A stretch of DNA of 64,000 nucleotides. Source: Sulfurospirillum cavolei (GTDB lineage: Bacteria > Campylobacterota > Campylobacteria > Campylobacterales > Sulfurospirillaceae). The position numbers and the translations under genes were made by a program. Shown piece after piece: positions 52,569 through 59,338 of the stretch. Location of the stretch: assembly GCF_000813325.1 (NCBI RefSeq), contig NZ_BBQE01000005.1. One strand, given 5' to 3'. Position 1 is the stretch's first letter. Each line of letters starts with the position of its first letter. The notes beneath the pieces are model-generated. The model was not told the origin of the DNA. It did not search any database and saw nothing but the letters and a program-made list of their open reading frames with translations.

Positions 52569-53207
52569 TTAACTTCCATAACTGCTAGGGATACTTGAAC
52601 TTGACGATCCGCTAGACGATGAGCCTGACGTTCCGGAACTTCCGCCGAAAAATCCGCTGCTTTTCGTCGCACTGCTGCTCGGAGTCGTCGTAGCGGCGGG
52701 CTTATTAAAGCTGGTGCTACTTCGCGTATACGCTTGGGGCGTTTTATACGTCGTTGCACGCTGGTTTTGATAATTGGCGTTGCCGAAAAGTTTGTTACCG
52801 ATCCAACTGCCGATCATCGCTCCGGCAATACTGGAGAGCAATACGCCGCCAAGACCCATACCGCCGGAACTCATTTGAGGATTGGTCAATGCCGAAGTGT
52901 TATTATCGATTTTTTTGGCTTCATCCTGAACTAACGCATCGATTTCCGCTTGAGATAACAAACGTTCGGTTCCGTCTAACCCCCGAACGACGACTCGCGT
53001 ACCGCCGGAACTCGGATACTCTTCGGCAATTTTATACACACCCGGAGCCGTTTCGTCGACAATCACGGTAGCGCCCTGCGTTTTCGCCGCTTCGGCTAAC
53101 GCGTTTTTATTTTCGTCTTTGCTATCGCATCCTTGCAATCCTGCGATAACAAGGACACCGAGCCCTCCCGCGATCATATAATCGGATATTTTTCTTACGT
53201 ATTTCAT
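52569..53207 (-). CDS. UPF0323-family lipoprotein
   Basis: 212 residues with lipobox AGLQGCDS (Cys near 27), a conserved N-terminal half (ATVIVDETAPGVYKIAEEYP, GTRVVVRGLDGTERLLSQAE), a glycine-rich helix (GVLLSSIAGAMIGSWIGNKL) and a Ser/Gly/Thr low-complexity tail. Corresponds to C. jejuni Cj0371. The neighbourhood with the ATP-grasp enzyme is conserved, hinting at a joint envelope function. Confidence 0.87.
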   Translation of the reverse strand: MKYVRKISDYMIAGGLGVLVIAGLQGCDSKDENKNALAEAAKTQGATVIVDETAPGVYKIAEEYPSSGGTRVVVRGLDGTERLLSQAEIDALVQDEAKKIDNNTSALTNPQMSSGGMGLGGVLLSSIAGAMIGSWIGNKLFGNANYQNQRATTYKTPQAYTRSSTSFNKPAATTTPSSSATKSSGFFGGSSGTSGSSSSGSSSSSIPSSYGS

Positions 53208-53214
53208 TCGCGTT

Positions 53215-53922
53215 TTATTCTCCTAAAATTTCTTTGAGTTTCTTACCTTTTTTAATAAAGATTTTTCCGTTTTTATCTAAAACGTCATTGAGCTGACTCG
53301 CTTTTTTCGTTAATACGTCGTTGATTTGCTGCTTTTCTTTCTTCGAAAACCCTTTTTCCTTCAAATAACTTCTCAAATCGCGCCAATCGCTGTACGACTC
53401 TAAAAGTTCTTCTTCCTCCTGAACGCTCTCGTCGTCGTCTTCATCCGTCACATCGACTTCTTCGACGTAACCCTCTTCCGCCGATGCGCGTTGAAACGTA
53501 GTTGACGAAGGTGAAGTCACTTCCGAAGCAACACCGATTTGCCGATTGGCGAGTGATAGAATTGCTTTGAGCTGCTCGTCTCTTTCTTTATAAATCATCT
53601 CGATTTTTTCTTTCGACTCGATTAACAAACGTTCTTTGTCGGCAACCAAACGCTCTTTATCGCTTTCTAACTTCTCGTTTTTTTGTTTGAGTTCTTCGAC
53701 TTGATTTTTGAGCAGTTCGACATAAGCACTCTCCGCCGCATTATTCTCCGTCGCTTTACGCGAAGAAAGGCTCTCTTTTGAAGACGTTTTCGTTAGTAAA
53801 ATATATTTCACACCTTCTTCGACGACACTTTGTAAAGAACCTCGTCGCAATCGGTTGTATATCGCCTCTTTACTCACGCCTAAAAGTTTCGCCGCTTCGG
53901 TAACGGTTAGTTTTTTTTCCAT
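53215..53922 (-). CDS. Helix-turn-helix protein with long coiled coil
   Basis: 235 residues. An N-terminal MerR/excisionase-like HTH (LTVTEAAKLLGVSKEAIYNR, RRGSLQSVVEEGVKYIL) is followed by a coiled coil (about 70-130), an acidic patch (VTDEDDDESVQEEEELLE) and a basic C-terminal segment (KKEKQQINDVLTKKASQLND). It is likely a DNA-binding or nucleoid-associated protein, but the target is unknown. It sits between rpsU and the lipoprotein gene on the same strand. Confidence 0.75.
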   Translation of the reverse strand: MEKKLTVTEAAKLLGVSKEAIYNRLRRGSLQSVVEEGVKYILLTKTSSKESLSSRKATENNAAESAYVELLKNQVEELKQKNEKLESDKERLVADKERLLIESKEKIEMIYKERDEQLKAILSLANRQIGVASEVTSPSSTTFQRASAEEGYVEEVDVTDEDDDESVQEEEELLESYSDWRDLRSYLKEKGFSKKEKQQINDVLTKKASQLNDVLDKNGKIFIKKGKKLKEILGE

Positions 53923-54026
53923 AAATTACGACCTTTACTAACGAAAAGAAGTTGATTGGTGCTGTATGGTATCATAGCTTTAATTAGTTTTATTTTAGAC
54001 AGAAGATTTGAAGCAATAAAGAAGAA

Positions 54027-54048
54027 GCCAAGAAGCTAACTTCTTGGC
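54027..54048 (-). terminator. Terminator of rpsU
   Basis: Nine-bp stem GCCAAGAAG/CTTCTTGGC with a four-base loop 9 nt after the rpsU stop, followed on the minus strand by TTCTTCTTTATT. A good intrinsic terminator, so the genes beyond may rely on read-through or another promoter. Confidence 0.75.
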
Positions 54049-54056
54049 CGTGTGTG

Positions 54057-54269
54057 TTAGAGTCTTGACTCGTAACGGCGAAGCATATAAAGTCGTTTAA
54101 GTTGTTTTTTACGAGCACTGATTTTATCTTTTTTGCGCTTTTCAGTCGCAGTTTCATAAAAGCGTCTTGCACGTACTTCCGTAACAACTAAGTTACGATC
54201 AACTTGTTTTTTAAACTTACGATACGCCTCGTCAAACGATTCATTAGGATGTACTTTAATTCCCGGCAT
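54057..54269 (-). CDS. rpsU: 30S ribosomal protein S21
   Basis: 70 residues: MPGIKVHPNESFDEAYRKFK and the Arg/Lys-rich ARRFYETATEKRKKDKISAR typical of S21. It helps start-codon selection on the 30S subunit. AGGTGG lies upstream of the ATG. It is next to the UPF0323/GSP cluster as in C. jejuni (Cj0370). Confidence 0.96.
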   Translation of the reverse strand: MPGIKVHPNESFDEAYRKFKKQVDRNLVVTEVRARRFYETATEKRKKDKISARKKQLKRLYMLRRYESRL

Positions 54270-54306
54270 ACTCTATCCACCACCTTTCTAATGAATTTGA
54301 GAAAGC

Positions 54307-54312
54307 ATTCTA
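54307..54312 (-). promoter_or_regulatory. Candidate -10 element of rpsU
   Basis: TAGAAT on the minus strand, 38 nt before the rpsU ATG, within an AT-rich 208-bp divergent region shared with the recombinase-like gene. Confidence 0.35.
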
Positions 54313-54411
54313 TCTAAATTTATGTACATTTAAGCTTAAAACATCTTGTTACGATTAATTGATTTAAAAAAGTAATTTTTTAGAAATTTGACGATAAAAA
54401 TCTAAAAAGAC

Positions 54412-54441
54412 TTGACTTTCTACGTCAACATTGAGTATACT
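54412..54441 (+). promoter_or_regulatory. Sigma-70 promoter of the recombinase-like gene and ccoG
   Basis: TTGACT at 54412-54417 and TATACT at 54436-54441, spaced 18 bp. One of the few places in the window with a clear -35 box. The ATG is 37 nt downstream of the -10 box. Confidence 0.6.
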
Positions 54442-54477
54442 GTTACTATTTTAAAATGATAAAAAGGTGACAATTTT

Positions 54478-55146
54478 ATGATTATTGCGCTTTTAAAAAA
54501 CAAAAACGACAATTCGCATATTACGATTCAGCAAAAGCAAATCTTAAAATATGCCCATCACAACGATCTCAAAATCGATACGACCGAGATTGAAAATTCA
54601 AATCCGAATTTGGATTTGGAGGAACGCAAAGAGTTTAAGGGCTTTTTACGCTCTTTATCCCCCAATGATCATTTAATCATCTTTGACCTTTCAACGTTTT
54701 CGAGCAACGTCGAAGAACTCGTCAAAGTATTGGAATGTCTTCTTACGCGCTCTATTTCGGTTCATATCGCCGATGAAAGTATGCGTATCGACCTTCAATC
54801 CAGTCCTTTAGCCTTATTACAGCTTTTGGTCAAACAACGAGAGCTCAACAAAAAGCTTGAAAAAGAAAAAATGCAAGGTCGCCCTAAAGGCAGGATGTCT
54901 AAATCCAAGTTCGACATGCATCGCCCGTATATTATCGAACTTTTAGAACAAAAAACCTCTATTAGCGAAATCTCGAAAATCTTACATGTAAGCCGCACCT
55001 CTTTAAAAGACTATGTCAATTCCAGAGGGCTGAAAGATCTTGTAAAAGCTAAAATTTCATTGCTTAAAACACCCAAAAAGGAGACTCAGCCTTTGAAAAA
55101 TACGCCGCTTAAAGAGTGCTCTTTGATTCAACAATCTGAATCTTAA
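54478..55146 (+). CDS. Serine-recombinase-like DNA-binding protein, probably catalytically dead
   Basis: 222 residues with the two-part layout of resolvase/invertases. The N-terminal fold is recognisable (SLSPNDHLIIFDLSTFSSNV aligns with the GDxLxVxxLDRLGRx segment of resolvases), but the YxRVS catalytic Ser and Arg and the LDRLGR arginines are replaced. The GRPKGRMSKSK linker and C-terminal HTH (SISEISKILHVSRTSLKDYV) are intact. It probably binds DNA without recombining it. It stands 26 nt before ccoG under a strong promoter and may regulate respiration genes or itself. Confidence 0.75.
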   Translation: MIIALLKNKNDNSHITIQQKQILKYAHHNDLKIDTTEIENSNPNLDLEERKEFKGFLRSLSPNDHLIIFDLSTFSSNVEELVKVLECLLTRSISVHIADESMRIDLQSSPLALLQLLVKQRELNKKLEKEKMQGRPKGRMSKSKFDMHRPYIIELLEQKTSISEISKILHVSRTSLKDYVNSRGLKDLVKAKISLLKTPKKETQPLKNTPLKECSLIQQSES

Positions 55147-55171
55147 AATATTTACTATAAGGAATTACATA

Positions 55172-56539
55172 ATGAATTGCGATACGAATTCTTCCGTACA
55201 ACCTGTTTATTACAGGTATAAACGCTATGTTGTTTTTGCCGTTATTACGCTGGTAGCGTTATCGTTACCGTTTATTCGCATTGACGGCAATCACTTTTTT
55301 CTACTCAGCTTTGATAAAAAGCAGTTGCATCTCTTTTTTACGACGTTTGACATGCAAGAGCTTTATTTGATGCCTTTCGTCTTGATGCTCTTTTTCTTGA
55401 GTATTTTCTTTATTACGACACTTGGAGGCCGTGTTTGGTGCGGTTGGTCCTGTCCGCAAACGATTTTTAGAATTATCTTTCGCGACTTTATCCAAACCAA
55501 ACTACTCGGTATTCGTAAAAGTATCGCCAATAAACAAAAAGCACCTGAGGGCGATTTCTTCAAACGTTTTATCGCCGTTTTGATTTGGGCGTGTTTAGCA
55601 CTTTTAGCCGCATCGAATTTTATGTGGTATTTCATTCCTCCGGAAGATTTTTTCGTCTACATCCAAAATCCTGCGGAACATACCGTATTGTACGGTTTTC
55701 TTATTTGTGTCACGGCATTTCTCGTTTACGATATCACGTCTTTAAAAGAGAATTTCTGCGTTTACATTTGTCCGTACTCTCGTATTCAATCCGCACTTTT
55801 TGACGAAAATACGATTCAAACCATTTACGATGAAAAACGCGGCGGTCAAATTTACGATAAAAAAGGCACTAAACTCGGAAGCAAACCGCCTTTAGCAACC
55901 GACGATTGTACCGGATGCGAAGCATGCGTTCGCGTCTGTCCGACACATATCGATATTCGTAAAGGTATGCAATTAGAGTGTATTAACTGCTTGGAATGTG
56001 CCGATGCTTGTACACCGATTATGGCAAAACTCGGTAAACCTTCTCTTATTACGTGGACCAGTGCCAATGCGGTGGAAAAAGGCGATAGAACACACTATTT
56101 CCGCTTTCGAACGATTGCCTATATGGTTGCATTGACGATCGTACTGATCGGACTGTTTGTTATGGGCAGTAAAAAAGAGTATATGCTCTTAAACATTAAC
56201 CGAACAAGCCAACTCTATAAGATGGCCGATGACGGTAAAACGGTCGAAAACGTTTATACGTTTCTTTTCCAAAATACCGATACCAAAGACCATGAATATT
56301 ATTTTGATATTTCCAATAAAGAGATCAAAATCGATCAACCGAGCGAACCTTTTATGCTCAAAGCCGGTGCAAAACTGAAAAAAGTCGTTATCCTCTCGTC
56401 CGCTCCGAAAGAACTCAAAGTGGAAGGAGAGGATTTACCGATTACGGTTAAAGCATACGCACTTGACGAAAAGAGCAGAATCGTCGTCGATCGTAAAACC
56501 ATCTTCATCTATCCCAAAAAAGGCGATATTCAGCCTTAA
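55172..56539 (+). CDS. ccoG: Cytochrome c oxidase accessory protein CcoG
   Basis: 455 residues: several membrane helices, a CGWSCPQ motif after the second, and two ferredoxin-type clusters, CTGCEACVRVCP and CINCLECADACTP, near 250-290. The C-terminal 130 residues form an Ig-like periplasmic domain. It is a copper-reducing assembly factor for the cbb3 oxidase. The cbb3 genes themselves are not in the window. Corresponds to C. jejuni Cj0369c. Confidence 0.93.
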   Translation: MNCDTNSSVQPVYYRYKRYVVFAVITLVALSLPFIRIDGNHFFLLSFDKKQLHLFFTTFDMQELYLMPFVLMLFFLSIFFITTLGGRVWCGWSCPQTIFRIIFRDFIQTKLLGIRKSIANKQKAPEGDFFKRFIAVLIWACLALLAASNFMWYFIPPEDFFVYIQNPAEHTVLYGFLICVTAFLVYDITSLKENFCVYICPYSRIQSALFDENTIQTIYDEKRGGQIYDKKGTKLGSKPPLATDDCTGCEACVRVCPTHIDIRKGMQLECINCLECADACTPIMAKLGKPSLITWTSANAVEKGDRTHYFRFRTIAYMVALTIVLIGLFVMGSKKEYMLLNINRTSQLYKMADDGKTVENVYTFLFQNTDTKDHEYYFDISNKEIKIDQPSEPFMLKAGAKLKKVVILSSAPKELKVEGEDLPITVKAYALDEKSRIVVDRKTIFIYPKKGDIQP

Positions 56540-56558
56540 TCTATCACCGTTATTGGGT

Positions 56559-56587
56559 GCTACGCAACTCTTTTCTTGTTGCGTAGC
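56559..56587 (+). terminator. Terminator of ccoG
   Basis: Ten-bp perfect stem GCTACGCAAC/GTTGCGTAGC with a nine-base loop, 20 nt after the ccoG stop, followed by GTCTTTCTT. Confidence 0.8.
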
Positions 56588-56610
56588 GTCTTTCTTAAGG
56601 AGCTTTGCCG

Positions 56611-57564
56611 ATGATTCTATCGGATCGTATTAAAAATTTTCCTATTATGATGTTTGCAATCGTGATGGGACTTTCGGGTTTAACCATCGTCTACCAAAAA
56701 GCCGCTTTATGGCTAGGATTTCCATCATTCATTGCTACGTTATCGGTTGTAATCGTTACTGCTATTTTTGCCATTATCGCTACGCTATACGGTCTTAAAT
56801 GCCTCTTCTTTTTTGAAGAAGTCAAACACGAGTTTGCACATCCTATTCGAATTAATTTCTTTGCCGCTTTTTCGATCTCTTTATTGCTTCTCTCCATCGT
56901 ATATCACGATATACAGATCGAAGTAGCCCAAGACTTATGGTATGCAGGTGCGCTTATTCAAACGTTTCTGACATTTTATACGATTAGTTTTTGGATCACA
57001 AAAAATATGGAGATTACCCATTCCAATCCGGCATGGTTTATTCCTATCGTCGGTAACGTTATCGTTCCTATCGGAGGATTTGGATTTGTCGATTTGCATA
57101 TCTTGATTTATTTCTTTTCAGTGGGAATTTTCTTTTGGATCATTTTACTACCGATTATCGTCAATCGCATTATTTTTCACCATCAACTGGCACAAAAGTT
57201 TCTACCGACACTGTTTATTTTGATTGCCCCTCCCGCAGTCGGCGTTATTTCGTATCTCAAAATTACGGAAGGATTTGATCTTTTCGCAAGTTTTCTTTAC
57301 AGTATTGCTCTCTTCTTTTCCTTTTTACTGCTTTTTATGATCAAAAATTTTCTCAAATTGCAATTTTTTATATCATGGTGGGCCTTTACTTTTCCGCTAG
57401 CCGCCATGACTATCGCTTCTTTGGCGGTTTTTCATACGACGCACATACCGTTCTACGGAATCATTGCTTCGTTTTTACTGGTTGCTACGACTTTGGTTAT
57501 TGCTTTTGTCGGCTATAAAACGCTCTATTATGTTTCCAAAAAAGAGATTTGTATTGCAGAATAA
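56611..57564 (+). CDS. TDT/SLAC1-family membrane transporter (TehA-like)
   Basis: 317 residues and ten helices from the ATG at 56611, which has AAGGAG 8 nt upstream; a TTG six bases earlier is less likely. Typical sequence: IVMGLSGLTIVYQKAALWLG at the N-terminus, HSNPAWFIPIVGNVIVPIGG in the middle. Members carry anions such as dicarboxylates, sulfite or chloride, or give tellurite resistance. Substrate unknown. Confidence 0.88.
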   Translation: MILSDRIKNFPIMMFAIVMGLSGLTIVYQKAALWLGFPSFIATLSVVIVTAIFAIIATLYGLKCLFFFEEVKHEFAHPIRINFFAAFSISLLLLSIVYHDIQIEVAQDLWYAGALIQTFLTFYTISFWITKNMEITHSNPAWFIPIVGNVIVPIGGFGFVDLHILIYFFSVGIFFWIILLPIIVNRIIFHHQLAQKFLPTLFILIAPPAVGVISYLKITEGFDLFASFLYSIALFFSFLLLFMIKNFLKLQFFISWWAFTFPLAAMTIASLAVFHTTHIPFYGIIASFLLVATTLVIAFVGYKTLYYVSKKEICIAE

Positions 57565-57982
57565 TTTTCTGCAATACGTTTCGCTTTTACTGATCTTCTC
57601 TTTCCTTATTGCTTGCGACGGTTCGCAACACTCTTTTTCCCGTAAAAACGATCCTAATTTCTACATGTCGCTCCATACGCCTTTAGCATTACAAAATCGT
57701 ACCGCCTTTTGCGAAGCGGTCGTCATTCAAAGACTCTTCGAACAAGCAGGTTTTATCTTAGATACTTCCGAAAAAACCGGCATCATGCTTGAAAGTAGTT
57801 TAGGTGCCAATCTTACATGTACGCTCTCGAACGTATCGAAAGAATCTTATATTCGCCTCACGCTATATCAAGACCGACAAGAAGTCTATAAACTTCAACG
57901 TAATAAAACCGGAACGATGAACTGCGAGGATATTAAAACATTAATTGAAAAAATGAAAAAGGAAGTATTTCAAAGAGAGTAG
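57530..57982 (+). CDS. Putative lipoprotein
   Basis: 150 residues from the ATG at 57530, overlapping the transporter end by 35 nt; a TTG at 57554 is possible. Lipobox LIACD follows MFPKKRFVLQNNFLQYVSLL. The mature part has three cysteines and no recognised domain. The hairpin at 57553-57575 lies inside its signal sequence and may affect translation. Confidence 0.65.
   Translation: MFPKKRFVLQNNFLQYVSLLLIFSFLIACDGSQHSFSRKNDPNFYMSLHTPLALQNRTAFCEAVVIQRLFEQAGFILDTSEKTGIMLESSLGANLTCTLSNVSKESYIRLTLYQDRQEVYKLQRNKTGTMNCEDIKTLIEKMKKEVFQRE
57553..57575 (+). other. Hairpin overlapping the transporter stop codon
   Basis: Nine-bp arms ATTGCAGAA/TTCTGCAAT with a five-base loop, inside the overlap region of transporter and lipoprotein genes. 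It may act as a translational attenuator. Confidence 0.5.
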
Positions 57983-57984
57983 CG

Positions 57985-58019
57985 GCATTAAGAGGCGGTT
58001 TTAGACCGCCTCTTAATGC
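57985..58019. terminator. Strong hairpin between convergent genes
   Basis: Perfect 15-bp arms (GCATTAAGAGGCGGT and complement) with a five-base loop, between the lipoprotein (+) and rplT (-). Neither side has a clear U-run, but the stem strength suggests bidirectional termination. Confidence 0.7.
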
Positions 58020-58031
58020 TAAAAAAGTCTA

Positions 58032-58385
58032 TTAAAGAGCTGCTTTTGCTTGTTTTACGACAACGGCAAACGCTTCAGGGTCATTCATAGCCATGTCGGC
58101 AAGAATTTTACGATCTAACTCGATATTGGCTTTGTTAAGTGCATTGATAAAACGAGAATAACTAATATCGTTTAAGCGGCATGCCGCATTAATTCTAGTA
58201 ATCCAAAGTCTTCTAAAATCTCTTTTTTTCTGTTTTCTATCGCGAAACGCGTATACGAGACTTCTTTCTAATTGCTCTTTTGCTTTTCTAAAGTGTTTTC
58301 TTCTCGCACTATAGAAACCTCTCGCCATTTTTAAAATTTTCTTATGGCGTCTTCTTCGGACAATACCTGTTTTTACTCTTGCCAT
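58032..58385 (-). CDS. rplT: 50S ribosomal protein L20
   Basis: 117 residues, very basic: MARVKTGIVRRRRHKKILKM and RRLWITRINAACRLNDISYS are diagnostic. It binds 23S rRNA early in assembly and is a translational repressor of this operon in E. coli and B. subtilis. It is the last gene of the thrS-infC-rpmI-rplT set. Confidence 0.97.
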   Translation of the reverse strand: MARVKTGIVRRRRHKKILKMARGFYSARRKHFRKAKEQLERSLVYAFRDRKQKKRDFRRLWITRINAACRLNDISYSRFINALNKANIELDRKILADMAMNDPEAFAVVVKQAKAAL

Positions 58386-58419
58386 TGTGTCTCCTTGACC
58401 AATATATTAATGTCGGTGT

Positions 58420-58455
58420 CTTGTATCAATACAAGAACTTGCCCTCGTTTGAGGG
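58420..58455 (-). promoter_or_regulatory. Two hairpins in the rpmI-rplT spacer
   Basis: CTTGTAT/ATACAAG (58420-58435) and CCCTC/GAGGG (58442-58455) lie in the 123-nt spacer. A spacer this long with stable hairpins suggests an L20-binding or processing site. Confidence 0.4.
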
Positions 58456-58508
58456 GTACGCTGCATATAAACGATGAATGACTTTTTGTCAAAAACTTTT
58501 GCTGTAAA

Positions 58509-58703
58509 TTATGCTTGGCAAAGCATTAATTTAACGGATTTTTCGTCGCGAGCATCTACGGTTTTAGCTACTTTCAACCCACGCATTCTCTTCGTTGGTT
58601 TTTTCGTAAGAATATGACTTCTAAAAGCTGCGCCTCTTTTAATCTTATTTTTACTTGCTCTAAAACGTTTTGCGGCACCGCGTACCGTTTTCATTTTCGG
58701 CAT
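58509..58703 (-). CDS. rpmI: 50S ribosomal protein L35
   Basis: 64 residues: MPKMKTVRGAAKRFRASKNK, HILTKKPTKRMRGLK and the L35 C-terminus. AAGGAG precedes the ATG. It lies between infC and rplT as in most bacteria. Confidence 0.97.
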   Translation of the reverse strand: MPKMKTVRGAAKRFRASKNKIKRGAAFRSHILTKKPTKRMRGLKVAKTVDARDEKSVKLMLCQA

Positions 58704-58738
58704 GCTATCTCCTTAATATTGACTCTAAAAACGAGGAA

Positions 58739-58794
58739 AGCCCCTCTATTTTCTAGAAACTGGCTATTTTAGCAAAAAATTTCTTAGAGGGGCT
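58739..58794 (-). promoter_or_regulatory. infC-rpmI intergenic stem-loop with internal promoter
   Basis: Ten-bp arms AGCCCCTCTA (58785-58794 read on minus) and TAGAGGGGCT (58739-58748) enclose 36 bases, followed on the minus strand by TTTCCTCGTTTTT, so it looks like an attenuator or terminator. Inside the loop, TTTTTTGC then TAAAAT (58766-58771) is a good epsilonproteobacterial -10 promoter for rpmI-rplT. Confidence 0.6.
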
Positions 58795-58813
58795 TAAAAT
58801 GGAAGAGGAAACG

Positions 58814-59338
58814 CTATTTCTTCGGAGCTTTCGGTGTTACCAACATATTAATATATCGACCTTCAAGCTTCGGTGTTTTTTCACGCTCGGCAATATCTTC
58901 AAGCAACGGCCAAAGGGTTTCTAAAACGTGCTCGCCGATTTCTGGATTGGACATTTCACGACCTTTAAGAAAAACTCTAAAACGTACGTGTTTACCTTCT
59001 TCAAGAAACTCCCTTGCATGTTTAACTTTATAGCTAATATCATTAGGAGCAATCTTAACCGAAAGCTTAATCTCTTTGATCTCAATGATCTTTTGATTCT
59101 TACGTGCTTCTTTAAGTTTTTTCTCTTGCTGGTATTTGAACTTACCGTAATTCATAATCTTGCAGACCGGCGGTTTCGCGTCCGGTGCAATCAGAACTAG
59201 ATCGAGTCCTAGTTCATCGGCTTTTGCAAGAGCCTCTTTACGAGAGATGATACCGTATTGCATACCATCGTCTCCAATACATCTAACCTCTGCTGCTCTT
59301 ATCTCCTCGTTTAGTATAACCTCTTTGTCTTTACTCAA
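58814..59338 (-). CDS. infC: Translation initiation factor IF-3 with a TTG start
   Basis: 174 residues: KEVILNEEIRAAEVRCIGDD at the N-terminus, then the linker-helix KKLKEARKNQKIIEIKEIKL and a C-terminal domain ending MLVTPKAPKK. The start is TTG, overlapping the thrS stop as TTGA, with GAGG 7 nt upstream. No ATG precedes the conserved N-terminus. IF-3 discriminates against non-AUG starts, and E. coli infC starts with AUU, so this rare start probably gives autoregulation. Confidence 0.95.
   Translation of the reverse strand: MSKDKEVILNEEIRAAEVRCIGDDGMQYGIISRKEALAKADELGLDLVLIAPDAKPPVCKIMNYGKFKYQQEKKLKEARKNQKIIEIKEIKLSVKIAPNDISYKVKHAREFLEEGKHVRFRVFLKGREMSNPEIGEHVLETLWPLLEDIAEREKTPKLEGRYINMLVTPKAPKK

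Noticed and set aside
54478..55146. Active invertase or resolvase with nearby recombination sites
   Set aside because: Catalytic residues are absent and I saw no inverted site pair flanking a segment.
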